DNA from: Cupriavidus taiwanensis
Lineage (GTDB): Bacteria > Pseudomonadota > Gammaproteobacteria > Burkholderiales > Burkholderiaceae
DNA: 64,000 bases
Direction: 5' to 3'
NCBI RefSeq assembly: GCF_900250075.1
Contig: NZ_LT977071.1
Coordinates: forward strand, 682,001-746,000
Below the pieces are notes generated by a model that was not told where the DNA came from, made no database searches, and saw only the letters and a list, made by a program, of their open reading frames with translations. Below are positions 7,394 to 16,167 of this stretch, in pieces. How positions within the stretch are numbered: position 1 is the stretch's first letter; each line of letters begins with the position of its first letter. The translations under genes and the position numbers were made by a program.

Positions 7394-8065
7394 ATGAGCC
7401 ACTGGCATCTCGTATCCCTGTTCGGCGAATCCGCGTACCTGCTGCCTTGCGCCGTGTTCCTGGCGTTGTGGCTGTACTGGCGCGGCGCGCCCGGCAGCGC
7501 GCGCCACTGGGGGCTGGCGTTCGCCGCGGCCGCGCTGCTGGTGCTGGCGTCCAAGCTCGCGTTCATGGGCTGGGGCATCGGCAGTGCGGCGCTCAACTTC
7601 ACCGGCTTCTCCGGCCACGCGATGATGGCGGCGTCGGTGCTGCCGGTGCTGCTCTACCTGGCGGTGCCGGCCGCGTGGCGGCGCCTGGGCTGGCTGGCGG
7701 CGGCCGCGGGCGTGGGCCTGGCGTTGCTGGTGGGGGTGTCGCGTCTGGCGCTGCATGCGCACTCGGTGTCTGAGGTGGCGGGCGGCCTGGGCGTGGGCCT
7801 GTGCGTGAGCCTGCCGTTCATCCTGCGGCGCACCACCCCGCACGGTCCGCTGGCGATGGTGCTGGCGAGCGTGGTGCTGGCCACCGCGCTGGTGATGCCG
7901 ATGACCGGCACCGTGGGCGCCTCGCACGGCCTGATCCAGCAGCTTGCCATGCTGCTGTCCGGCCGCGACCGCCCCTTCCAGCGCGGCGAATGGGCCATGC
8001 ACGGACGCGCGACCGGGTACGCCAAGGTGCACGCCGGCCCCTCCCTGAGCGCGGCCGCGCGCTGA
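7394..8065 (+). CDS. PAP2-family (phosphatidic-acid phosphatase-like) membrane phosphatase
   Basis: A 223-residue integral membrane protein with about six hydrophobic segments. It has the PAP2 motifs FSGHA (variant of PSGH) and SRLALHAHSVSEV, which fits SR-x5-H-x3-D except that the last acidic residue is Glu instead of Asp. The first KX6RP motif is not obvious. Members dephosphorylate lipid phosphates, including undecaprenyl pyrophosphate, in the membrane. Just upstream of the initiating glycosylphosphotransferase, recycling of the lipid carrier for EPS assembly is a reasonable role. ATG 7394 is chosen; ATG 7382 in the same frame is also possible. Confidence 0.75.
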   Translation: MSHWHLVSLFGESAYLLPCAVFLALWLYWRGAPGSARHWGLAFAAAALLVLASKLAFMGWGIGSAALNFTGFSGHAMMAASVLPVLLYLAVPAAWRRLGWLAAAAGVGLALLVGVSRLALHAHSVSEVAGGLGVGLCVSLPFILRRTTPHGPLAMVLASVVLATALVMPMTGTVGASHGLIQQLAMLLSGRDRPFQRGEWAMHGRATGYAKVHAGPSLSAAAR

Positions 8066-8161
8066 TTTCCCTGCCACAGGCTGTGTGCGCCCGCCAACAG
8101 ACACTGGCGGGCGGCTCGGCAACCATCGCTGCATCGAGTATTGCATTCGCGGTGGGCAGCC

Positions 8162-9565
8162 ATGGCATCCAGTTCGACCTTTGCGGCAGAGCGCCACACG
8201 GCGCTGCACTTGTTGTACCGGCTGGCCGACGCGGTGCTGGTCGGCGTGTGCGCGGTGATGATCGGTGCGCTGTACTTTCCCGAGGGCATCCGCGGCGCCG
8301 CGCCGGTGCACGGCTTTCTTGCCGCGCTGTGTTCGATCGGGGTGCTGGCGGTGTTTCCCGCCTTCGGCATCTATGAATCGTGGCGCGGCCGCAGCCGTGC
8401 GGCGCTGGTGCTGCGCCTGCTGGCCGCGTGGGCCACGGTGTTTATCGTCGGGCTGATGACGGCGTTCCTGATGCACCAGATCGCCGCGGTGTCGCGGGTC
8501 TGGTCGCTGGGCTGGTTCGGTTCCAGCCTGCTGGCGCTGGCAGGGGTGCGCGCCGTCATGTTCCGCATGCTCGGCAATGTGCGCGAGCAGGGCATCAACG
8601 CCAAGCGCGTGGTGATCTTCGGCTACGGGCCGCTCGGGCGCGAGATGTACCTGCGCGTGGACCAGATCCGCGCCGCGGGCTATCGCGTGGTCGGCATCTA
8701 CCATGAAGAGCCGATCGCGGTGCCCGACGGCGTGGTCTCGCTGCGCACCATGGAAGAGGTCAACCTGTTCGTGCGCAGCCAGGCGGTCAGGGAGATCTGG
8801 CTGACGCTGCCGATGGTGGCGTGCCGCGACCTTTACGACGTGGTGCGGCAGTTCCGCAACGAGTTGATCGACATCCGCTGGATCCCCGACGTGATGTCGG
8901 TGGAGCTGCTCGGCCATCGCTTCAGCGAGTTCCTGGGCCTGCCCGTGATCGACCTCAACAGCCCGCCGGTGTCGGGCATCACCGGCCTGCTCAAGGCCAG
9001 CTTCGACCGCGCCTTCGCGCTGGCCGCGCTGATCGGACTGGCGCCGCTGCTGCTGGTGGTGGCGGTGCTGGTGAAGCTGTCGTCGCCCGGGCCGGTGCTG
9101 TTCCGACAGCGGCGGCTGGGCATGGACGGGCGCCCGTTCGACGTCTTCAAGTTCCGCACCATGCGCCAGCACGCCGACGTGGGCGTGACGCAGGCGGTAC
9201 GCGGCGATGCGCGCGTGACGCGGATCGGCGCCTTCCTGCGCCGCACCAGCCTGGACGAGCTGCCCCAGTTCTTCAATGTGCTGCGCGGCGAGATGTCGGT
9301 GGTGGGACCGCGCCCCCATGCGATGGAGCACAACGAGCTCTACAAGGAGCTGATCGACCGCTACATGCTGCGGCACCGGGTCAAGCCGGGCATCACCGGC
9401 TGGGCCCAGATCAACGGCCTGCGCGGCCAGACCGATACCGTCGAGAAGATGCGCCGGCGTATCGAGTTCGACATCTACTACATCCAGCACTGGTCGTTCC
9501 AGCTCGACCTGCAGATCATCCTGCGCACCGCGCTGCACGGCTGGACCGGCGCCAGTGCGTATTGA
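8162..9565 (+). CDS. Undecaprenyl-phosphate hexose-1-phosphate transferase, WcaJ-type (EPS initiating enzyme)
   Basis: A 467-residue polyprenyl glycosylphosphotransferase. Four N-terminal transmembrane segments (about 20-125) precede a Rossmann-like CoA-binding-type domain (KRVVIFGYGPLGREMY). One more membrane segment (about 280-305) and the catalytic domain follow, with GPVLFRQRRLGMDGRPFDVF, KFRTM, RRTSLDELPQFFNVLRG, the SVVGPRPHA box and the KPGITGWAQING ending. It transfers a sugar-1-phosphate, glucose in the WcaJ subgroup, to undecaprenyl phosphate on the inner membrane and so starts the repeat unit. The start at 8162 has a GGTGGG site; 8141 is an alternative. This is the first committed gene of the EPS locus. 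Confidence 0.92.
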   Translation: MASSSTFAAERHTALHLLYRLADAVLVGVCAVMIGALYFPEGIRGAAPVHGFLAALCSIGVLAVFPAFGIYESWRGRSRAALVLRLLAAWATVFIVGLMTAFLMHQIAAVSRVWSLGWFGSSLLALAGVRAVMFRMLGNVREQGINAKRVVIFGYGPLGREMYLRVDQIRAAGYRVVGIYHEEPIAVPDGVVSLRTMEEVNLFVRSQAVREIWLTLPMVACRDLYDVVRQFRNELIDIRWIPDVMSVELLGHRFSEFLGLPVIDLNSPPVSGITGLLKASFDRAFALAALIGLAPLLLVVAVLVKLSSPGPVLFRQRRLGMDGRPFDVFKFRTMRQHADVGVTQAVRGDARVTRIGAFLRRTSLDELPQFFNVLRGEMSVVGPRPHAMEHNELYKELIDRYMLRHRVKPGITGWAQINGLRGQTDTVEKMRRRIEFDIYYIQHWSFQLDLQIILRTALHGWTGASAY

Positions 9566-9674
9566 GGGCAGCTGCGGCGGTGCCGGGGGGCGCATGGATT
9601 GGTGCGCAAACGTACCGAAGCCGCAGCCGGTTAAGCGTGCAATAGGCCGCACTCATAAAAACCGGAGGTGTTCC

Positions 9675-9926
9675 ATGAAAGCAACCATCCGCAGCATCCT
9701 GGGCGAAGTTGCCCGGCTCGATGTGCCGCTCGCCGACCTGGCAGACAGCGATGACCTGTATGCCGCCGGCCTGTCGTCGCTGGCCACCGTGCACGTGATG
9801 CTCGCGCTCGAGAACGCTTTCGACATCGAGATCCCGGACCAGATGCTGACGCGCCAGCTGTTCCGCAGCATCGATTCCCTGGCCGCCGCGGTCGAGCAGA
9901 TCCGGCAGCAGCAGGAGGCCGCATGA
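9675..9926 (+). CDS. Acyl carrier protein (phosphopantetheine-binding)
   Basis: An 83-residue four-helix carrier protein. The pantetheine-attachment segment AAGLSSLATVHV corresponds to the GLDSL motif, with Ser35 as the modified residue and Ser instead of Asp before it. GGAGGTG lies 8 bp ahead of the ATG. Its stop overlaps the start of the flavoprotein gene by 4 bp (ATGA), so both are translationally coupled. With the amino acid:carrier-protein ligase two genes on, the cargo is probably an amino acid and not a fatty acid. Confidence 0.9.
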   Translation: MKATIRSILGEVARLDVPLADLADSDDLYAAGLSSLATVHVMLALENAFDIEIPDQMLTRQLFRSIDSLAAAVEQIRQQQEAA

Positions 9927-11122
9927 TCCCCGTGGCCAGGGTGGCACTGGCGCATTCCAGCGCGGGCGCCGTGCGCGCGCGCGCCGACGCGCTGCTCGCC
10001 GCCGCCGAGGCCGCTGCCGCGGTTGCGCAGGCGCACGCCGACGCCGTCGACCGCGACGCACGCTTTCCGCAGGAAGCCTTAGAAAGCCTGCGCGAGCACG
10101 GCCTGATCGGTGCCATGGTGCCGGCCGCCCAGGGCGGTGCCGGCGCCTCGCTGGCGACGGTGGCGGCGATCTGCCGCGTGCTCGGCGCGGCGTGCGCGTC
10201 GACCGGGATGATCTACGCCATGCACCAGATCCAGGTGGCCTGCGTGCTCGAACACGGCACCGCCAGCCCCTGGCACCAGGGCCTGCTCGCGCGCATTGCC
10301 GCCGAGCAGCTGCTGCTGGCTTCGGCCACGTCCGAGGAAGCCATCGGCGGCGCACTGCGCAGCAGCGGCTGCGCGCTCAACGTCGACGGCGAACGCTTTC
10401 ACCTGCTCAAGATGGCGCCGACGATTTCGTATGGCGCGCATGCCGACGGCATCCTGATCACCTCGCGCCGCCATGCCGACGCCGGGCCCTCGGACCAGGT
10501 GCTGGTGTGCGCGCTCAAGCCGGACTACACGCTGCAGAGCCTGAACACGTGGGACACGCTGGGCATGCGCGGCACCTGCAGCAACGGCTTCCGGCTCGAG
10601 GCCAGTGGCGCAATGGCGCAGGTGCTGCCGGTGCCGTTCGGCGAGATCGCCGACGCCACCATGACACCGGTGTCGCACATCCTGTGGAGTGCGCTGTGGC
10701 TCGGCATCTGCAGCGATGCGGTGGCGCGCGCCAAGACCTACTTCCAGGGGCAGGCACGCGCGCGGCCAGGCGCGCTGCCGCCGTCGGCGGCGCGCGTGGC
10801 CGAAGCGGTCAGCCTGCTGCAGCTGATCGAAGGACGGCTGGAGCTGGCGCTGGAGCAACAGCGTCGGCGCCATGCCGAGCCGCCGGTGGCGAGCGCGTTC
10901 GCGCTGGCCGCGGGCATGAACGGGCTCAAGACCGCGGTGTCCATGCTGGCGCTGGAGGCGGTGCAGCAGGCCATGCTGGTGTGCGGCATGGCGGGGTACA
11001 AGCACGGCACGCCGTTCAGCCTGGGCCGCCACTTGCGCGATCTGTGGTCGGCGCCGCTGATGATCAACAACGATCGCATCCTGACCAACACGGCCAATCT
11101 GTTGCTGGCCGATCGTTCCTGA
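9923..11122 (+). CDS. Acyl-CoA dehydrogenase-like flavoprotein
   Basis: A 399-residue member of the acyl-CoA dehydrogenase superfamily. The N-terminal helical domain (about 40-130, FPQEALESLREHGLIGAMVP) is followed by a beta domain with substrate-facing LLKMAPTISYGAHADGILIT, and a C-terminal helical domain. The last part, LRDLWSAPLMINNDRI, lacks the catalytic Glu of medium-chain dehydrogenases and resembles the branch with FMN/FAD enzymes acting on atypical substrates. Acyl-CoA-dehydrogenase-like enzymes that oxidise aminoacyl groups on carrier proteins are known (prolyl-carrier-protein oxidases). The context between a carrier protein and its ligase suggests oxidation of a carrier-bound aminoacyl group; this is inference. 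Confidence 0.85.
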   Translation: MIPVARVALAHSSAGAVRARADALLAAAEAAAAVAQAHADAVDRDARFPQEALESLREHGLIGAMVPAAQGGAGASLATVAAICRVLGAACASTGMIYAMHQIQVACVLEHGTASPWHQGLLARIAAEQLLLASATSEEAIGGALRSSGCALNVDGERFHLLKMAPTISYGAHADGILITSRRHADAGPSDQVLVCALKPDYTLQSLNTWDTLGMRGTCSNGFRLEASGAMAQVLPVPFGEIADATMTPVSHILWSALWLGICSDAVARAKTYFQGQARARPGALPPSAARVAEAVSLLQLIEGRLELALEQQRRRHAEPPVASAFALAAGMNGLKTAVSMLALEAVQQAMLVCGMAGYKHGTPFSLGRHLRDLWSAPLMINNDRILTNTANLLLADRS

Positions 11123-11132
11123 GGGAGATCGC

Positions 11133-12134
11133 ATGGACCTCCATACCCTGACCGACGGCACCGCCCAGGGTGGCGCCGCGGCCGAGCCCGGCCCCGCCAC
11201 GCGGCACGGCAAGCCGGCGCCGCACGCATCGGGCCCCACGTTCCTCGAGCAGCTGGTGGCCGAGGGCCTGATGATTCCGACCGGCGTGCCCGGTCTGTAT
11301 GGCCGCAACACCACCTTCGAATCGATCTGCGAAGGCATGAACAACGTCATGACGCACCTGGGCCAAGGCCTGGGCGCGGAAACGCTGCACTTCCCGCCGG
11401 CCATGGGCCAGGCGGATTTCGAAACCAGCGGCTACATGAAGAGCTTTCCGCAGCTGGCGGGCACCATCCACAGCTTCTGCGGCGACGACAAGGGCCACCG
11501 CCGCCTGCTCGCGCGTCTGGAGGACAAGGACGACTGGACCGACCAGCAGCAGCCGACCGGCGTGGTGCTGACCCCGGCGGCGTGCTATCCAGTCTACCCG
11601 GTGATCGCGCGGCGCGGCCTGCTGCCCGAGGACGGCAAGGTGGTCGACGTAATGTCCTACTGCTTCCGCCATGAGTCCTCGCTCGAGCCGACGCGCATGC
11701 AGCTGTTCCGTCAGCGCGAATATGTCTGCCTGGGAACCCCGCAGCGCATCGCCGCGTTCCGCGAGCAATGGCTCGAGCGCGTGCCCGAGCTGGCCACGGC
11801 GCTGCAGCTGCCGGTGGAGATCGACGTCGCCAACGATCCGTTCTTCGGGCGCGGCGGCAAGCTCGTCGCCGAAAGCCAGCGCGAGCTCAGGCTCAAGTTC
11901 GAGCTGCTGATCCCCATCAACGACGGCGCGCCGCCCTCGGCGTGCATGAGCTTCAACTACCACATGGACCACTTCGGCCATATGTGGGACCTGCGCAGCG
12001 CGGACGGCGCCACTGCGCACACGGGCTGTGTCGGCATCGGCGTCGAGCGCATGGCGCTGGCGCTGCTGCGCCACCACGGGCTGGATCCGGCACGCTGGCC
12101 CAAAACCGTCCGCGACACGCTGTGGGGGGGGTAA
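11133..12134 (+). CDS. Amino acid--[acyl-carrier-protein] ligase (truncated class II seryl-tRNA-synthetase-like)
   Basis: A 333-residue homologue of the Bradyrhizobium amino acid:carrier-protein ligases. These have the catalytic core of atypical SerRS but no tRNA-binding arm, and load glycine or alanine onto a carrier protein with ATP. Class II motif 2 is FRHESSLEPTRMQLFRQREY and motif 3 is GCVGIGVERMALALL. The three zinc ligands expected in this family fit Cys in TPAACYP, Glu in FRHESS and Cys in HTGCVG. GGGAG precedes the ATG. The partner carrier protein is encoded at 9675. A run of eight G (12124-12131) abuts the TAA, and the next gene starts directly at 12135 in the same frame. Confidence 0.92.
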   Translation: MDLHTLTDGTAQGGAAAEPGPATRHGKPAPHASGPTFLEQLVAEGLMIPTGVPGLYGRNTTFESICEGMNNVMTHLGQGLGAETLHFPPAMGQADFETSGYMKSFPQLAGTIHSFCGDDKGHRRLLARLEDKDDWTDQQQPTGVVLTPAACYPVYPVIARRGLLPEDGKVVDVMSYCFRHESSLEPTRMQLFRQREYVCLGTPQRIAAFREQWLERVPELATALQLPVEIDVANDPFFGRGGKLVAESQRELRLKFELLIPINDGAPPSACMSFNYHMDHFGHMWDLRSADGATAHTGCVGIGVERMALALLRHHGLDPARWPKTVRDTLWGG

Positions 12135-13115
12135 ATGTACGGCGACGGCAGGGCCAGGGTTCGCGCAGGCCGCTCCACCTGGCATGGCGGCAATCCGGTC
12201 TGGTCTCATGCGAACCAGCAGATCGACCTGTGGGTCGAGCTGCTGCAGGGCTGGGACCTGGAACCCATTGCCGCGCTGCCGTTCACCGTGGCGCAGGATT
12301 TCGAAGGCGACCAGTTCACGCTCTCGGCCTTCCCCGCCAACGACCTCGAGCGCCTGTACGGCATCGTCACGCACGAGCTGTCGATGTATGACCGGCTCGA
12401 GGCGCACGTGGCCACCCAGACCGCGCGCGGCAACGTGGTGCTGCTCGAAGTCGACAGCTACCAGTTGCCGCAGCCGGCCGGCACCTACCGCCGCCAGCAT
12501 ATGCGCTCGTGCATCGGCATCGACGTGCTGGTGCCCGAGGCGGCCGCCGTCGGCTATTTCCATGGCGACGGCTACCACACCGCCAGCGGCGAGGACTATG
12601 CCGCCATCTTCCGCCCGGCGACCGTGGGCTATGGCGAGGTGGCCGCGTTTCCGCATGCGTCGGTGGCGCGGCGGCGCTTTGCCGCGCTGACCGATGCCGC
12701 GCTGATGCGGACCTCGCTGGAGCTGCTGCGCCATCACCTGTCGCGCCGCCCGCAGCACAACCCGATCAGCGTGTTCCGCATGGCGTTCCCGGGGCATCTC
12801 GAACACCTGATGGCGCGCGGCGAGCCCAACTTCCAGGTTTATGCGGCCAGCGTGCTGCGCCAGCTGGGCGTCAATTTCGAGCTGCTCGGCCGCTACCTGC
12901 GCTGGCTCGTGCTGCACGGGCACTCGCTGCCCGATTGCATCGGCGAGGCCTGCTACACCATGGCCTCCGAAGCCATGGTGATGCAGTTCCGGCTGATGCG
13001 CGCGGTGATCAGCCGCAAGTCCGACCCCTGCCAGGACTGCCTGGACCAGCTCGAGCAGGCCTACCAGGGCACGGTGCCGGCGCTGGCCTCGCACTTCGGC
13101 GCGAGCGTGGCATGA
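12135..13115 (+). CDS. DUF1839 family protein (copy 1)
   Basis: A 326-residue protein of unknown biochemical function. Recognisable blocks are QQIDLWVELLQGWDLEPIAA, FTVAQDFEGDQFTL, LLEVDSYQLP and GYFHGDGYHTASGEDYAAIF. It has no signal peptide or membrane segment. In Burkholderiales and rhizobia DUF1839 genes sit beside amino acid:carrier-protein ligases, so it is a candidate acceptor-modifying or acyl-transferring partner. Cys residues in CQDCL near the C-terminus recur in the paralogue at 16949-18040 (CSECL). It starts immediately after the ligase stop and overlaps the GH2-like gene by 4 bp. Confidence 0.85.
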   Translation: MYGDGRARVRAGRSTWHGGNPVWSHANQQIDLWVELLQGWDLEPIAALPFTVAQDFEGDQFTLSAFPANDLERLYGIVTHELSMYDRLEAHVATQTARGNVVLLEVDSYQLPQPAGTYRRQHMRSCIGIDVLVPEAAAVGYFHGDGYHTASGEDYAAIFRPATVGYGEVAAFPHASVARRRFAALTDAALMRTSLELLRHHLSRRPQHNPISVFRMAFPGHLEHLMARGEPNFQVYAASVLRQLGVNFELLGRYLRWLVLHGHSLPDCIGEACYTMASEAMVMQFRLMRAVISRKSDPCQDCLDQLEQAYQGTVPALASHFGASVA

Positions 13116-15733
13116 GCGCGCGCGACCCGGCGGCACTGGCGCCAGGCCAGGCCGCGGGAATGCCCGGTGCCAACGCCGCCGCCCCATCCCTTGCCGCCGC
13201 CTCGACCGACCTGGCGCTGGCTCCCGGCGTGGCCGTGGGCCCGTGCGCCCTCGCCGGCGAATGGTGCTGGCTGGAAACGCTCGCGGGCGCGGCACGGGCG
13301 CCGGCCGACCTGTCGCCCGATGCGCCATGGCTGCCCGCGCCCGTGCCAGGCACCGTGGCCGCAGCCATGCGGGCGGCGGGCCGCTGGGACGACAGCGCGC
13401 CGCCGCCGCTGCACCGGCACGACTACTGGTACCGCGTGCGCTTTGCCGGCAGCGGCGTGCGCATGCTGCGCTGCAATGGCCTGGCGACGCTGGCCGAGGT
13501 GTGGCTCAACGGGGTGCTGGTGCTGACCACGCGCCATATGTTCGCCGCCCACCAGGTGGCGGTGCAGCTGGCCGGCGACAACACCCTGCACCTGTGCTTT
13601 CGCGCCTTGCACCCGTGGCTGCGCACGCAGCGCGGCCGGGCCCGCTGGAAGCCGCGCATGATCGTGCCGCCGACGCTGCGCGCGGTCCGCACCACGCTGC
13701 TGGGCCATATGCCGGGCTGGTGTCCGCCGGTCCATGCGGTCGGTCCGTGGCGCAGCATCGAACTGCTCGATCCGGCCAGCGCCGATCCGCTGCACGGCGT
13801 GCGCGCCGAGGTCAGCACGCAACTGGACGGCCCCGACGGCATCATCGCGCTGGCGCTGCATTTCCCGGGGCCCGCGCCGGCGCAGGCGCGCTGGCTGGCA
13901 GCGCATGGCGACAATGAAACCTGGGGCAGCCTGGCGCGCACGTCGGAGCAGGTGCTGGCCGGCACGCTGCGCGTGCCGCACGCGCGCCTGTGGTGGCCGC
14001 ATACGCATGGCGAGCCCGCACTGTACCGGGTCGAGGCCCGCCTCGGCACACGGGCGCTGCAATGCGCGCAAGTGGGCTTTCGCACCGTCGAGCAAGACCG
14101 CGACGCCGAGCCCGGCGCCTTTGCGCTGCGCGTCAACGGCGAGCGCATCTTCTGCCGCGGCGCCTGCGTGTCCAGCCATGACCTGCCCGGACTGGCCGAC
14201 AGCGACGAGGCCGTGGGCCGCTGGCTGCGGCTGGCGCGCGACGCGGGCATGAACATGGTGCGGGTCAGCGGCGTCACCTGCTACCCCGGCGAAGCCTTCT
14301 ACCGCGGCTGCGACGCGCTGGGCCTGCTGGTGTGGCAGGACTTCATGTTCGCCAATTTCGACTACGGCGCGGACGGGCAAGCGTCGCGGGGCCTGATGGA
14401 CGATGCCGCGCGCGAAGTCGGCCAGTGGCTGCAATCGACGCGCGCGCATCCGGCCATCGCGGTGCTGTGCGGCGGCAGCGAAGCCGAGCAGCAGGCGGCC
14501 ATGCTGGGCACGCCGCGCGGCGACTGGCGCCAGCCGCTGTTCGACGAGCTGATCCCCGGCCTGGTGGCGCGGCACCGCGCCGACGTGGTCTATGTGCGCA
14601 ACTCGCCCAGCGCAGGCGCGTGGCCGTTCCAGCCCGACACCGGCGTCACCCATTACTACGGCGTCGGTGCCTACCAGCGCCCGCTGGCGGATGCGCGCCT
14701 GGCCAATGTGCGCTTTGCTTCCGAATGCCTGGCCTTTGCCAACGTGCCGTGCGCGCGCACGCTGCGCGAATACGGCCTGACCCAGCCGCTGCACGATCCG
14801 CGCTGGAAGGCGCGGGTGCCGCGCGATGCCGGCACGGCGTGGGATTTCGAGGATATCCGCGACTTCTACCTGCGCGCGCTGTACCAGGTCGATCCGCCGC
14901 GCCTGCGCTATGAACGCCCGGCGCGCTACCTGGCGCTGTCACGCGCGGTGGTGGCCGAGCTTATGACCGAGGTCTTCAGCGAGTGGCGCCGCGTGGGCTC
15001 GACCTGCGCCGGCGGGCTGGTGTGGCTGTTGCAGGATCTGCTGCCCGGGGCGGGCTGGGGCATCGTCGACGCGTGCGGGCGCCCCAAGTCGCCTTGGCAT
15101 GCCTTGCGCGCGGTGTGGCAGCCGCTGCAGGTGCTGCTGACCGACGAGGGCCTGAACGGCCTGCATGTGCATGTCATCAATGAAACCGCGCAGCCGCGCA
15201 CGGTGCGTCTGACGCTGCGCTGCCTGCGCGACGGCGAGGTGGTGGCGGCGCAGGCCCAGCAGGTGCTGACGCTGCATCCGCGCGAATCGTGCCGGATCGC
15301 GGCGGCGGCGATGCTCGACCGGTTCTTCGATTTCACCTACGCCTACCGATTCGGGCCGCCCGCTCACGACGTGGTGCTGGCCACGCTGCATGCCGATGAC
15401 GACAGCACCGGCACGCCGCTGAGCCAGGCGGTCTACCTGCCTGACCGCAGCGCCGCCGCGCTGCCGGCGCCCGAGCTGCATGGCAGCGTCGAATGCGTGC
15501 AGGGCCAGTGGTGGCTGCACGTGGCCACGCGCCGCTTTGCGCGCTGGGTGCATATCGAGGATCACGCCTTCCTGCCGGACCAGGACTGGTTCCACCTTGG
15601 CCCCGGTGAAACGAGGCTCATCCGCCTGATGCATGAGAGCGGCGCGGCCACGGCGGCCGGCGCCATCCCTTCGGGCGAGATCTACGCCATCAACGCCGAC
15701 CGGCCCGCCAGCTACGACGCACCGTCCGCATAG
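13112..15733 (+). CDS. Glycoside hydrolase family 2-like protein (beta-mannosidase type)
   Basis: An 873-residue protein with GH2 architecture. A sugar-binding jelly-roll domain (about 40-210, WLPAPVPGTV ... YWYRVRF ... VWLNGVLV) is followed by an immunoglobulin-like domain and a TIM barrel (from about 360, GAFALRVNGERIFCRGACVS; then GLLVWQDFMFANFDYG). The general acid would be Glu457 in VLCGGSEAEQ, where mannosidases have a WNGNNE-type sequence. The nucleophile fits Glu538 in FASECLAF. The altered acid/base context makes the specificity uncertain. No signal peptide is seen, so it would act in the cytoplasm unless the N-terminus is misplaced. Translation is coupled to the DUF1839 gene (ATGA). 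Confidence 0.8.
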   Translation: MSARDPAALAPGQAAGMPGANAAAPSLAAASTDLALAPGVAVGPCALAGEWCWLETLAGAARAPADLSPDAPWLPAPVPGTVAAAMRAAGRWDDSAPPPLHRHDYWYRVRFAGSGVRMLRCNGLATLAEVWLNGVLVLTTRHMFAAHQVAVQLAGDNTLHLCFRALHPWLRTQRGRARWKPRMIVPPTLRAVRTTLLGHMPGWCPPVHAVGPWRSIELLDPASADPLHGVRAEVSTQLDGPDGIIALALHFPGPAPAQARWLAAHGDNETWGSLARTSEQVLAGTLRVPHARLWWPHTHGEPALYRVEARLGTRALQCAQVGFRTVEQDRDAEPGAFALRVNGERIFCRGACVSSHDLPGLADSDEAVGRWLRLARDAGMNMVRVSGVTCYPGEAFYRGCDALGLLVWQDFMFANFDYGADGQASRGLMDDAAREVGQWLQSTRAHPAIAVLCGGSEAEQQAAMLGTPRGDWRQPLFDELIPGLVARHRADVVYVRNSPSAGAWPFQPDTGVTHYYGVGAYQRPLADARLANVRFASECLAFANVPCARTLREYGLTQPLHDPRWKARVPRDAGTAWDFEDIRDFYLRALYQVDPPRLRYERPARYLALSRAVVAELMTEVFSEWRRVGSTCAGGLVWLLQDLLPGAGWGIVDACGRPKSPWHALRAVWQPLQVLLTDEGLNGLHVHVINETAQPRTVRLTLRCLRDGEVVAAQAQQVLTLHPRESCRIAAAAMLDRFFDFTYAYRFGPPAHDVVLATLHADDDSTGTPLSQAVYLPDRSAAALPAPELHGSVECVQGQWWLHVATRRFARWVHIEDHAFLPDQDWFHLGPGETRLIRLMHESGAATAAGAIPSGEIYAINADRPASYDAPSA

Positions 15734-16167
15734 GGCGTACAGGCCCCACCAGCCCCCACCGCCGACCGGTTCCTCCGTTGTCATGACTAGCCTGGCAGCG
15801 TGTCGCCGCCTGGCCGACGCCGGCATGCCGGCGCCCGGCTACTTGCATTCGCCGCCAGCCGCGGGCGCCACGCCGGCCTGCTACCAACCAACCAAAGGAT
15901 GAACGAGTACCAACCGTCTGCCTACTGTCGCTTCAGTGCGCCATAGCACTTAATACAGTCAAACGACGAGGCAGGCACACAGCGCACCGCAGGGCTTGCG
16001 CGTCGGGACGGAAAGCGGATCGTGGCCGTCATCAGTCAGTCATATGCGGTGTCAACAAGTCGGTAAGCATCAGTCACGGGTGGAGCGGTACAGCCGGGCT
16101 TTGCACCACGCAGCCAGTGCGCGAGCGGCGGCCCAGTGCCGGTCCCGGGTCAACGGGGAGAATCAGC
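15734..16167. promoter_or_regulatory. Intergenic region before the Crp-family regulator
   Basis: These 434 bp separate the carrier-protein module from the regulator gene. The part 15890-16080 is AT-richer than its surroundings and likely holds the promoter. No open frame with a ribosome-binding site is seen except the regulator itself (GGGGAG before 16168). Confidence 0.5.

Noticed and set aside
7250..9652. Very long minus-strand open frame (800 codons) opposite the glycosylphosphotransferase gene
   Set aside because: It is a shadow frame caused by high GC at third positions. Its translation is low-complexity (Gln/Arg/His-rich) with no family signal, and the plus-strand genes are clear. The same applies to long antisense frames at 11064-13328, 13061-14794 and 62295-63749.
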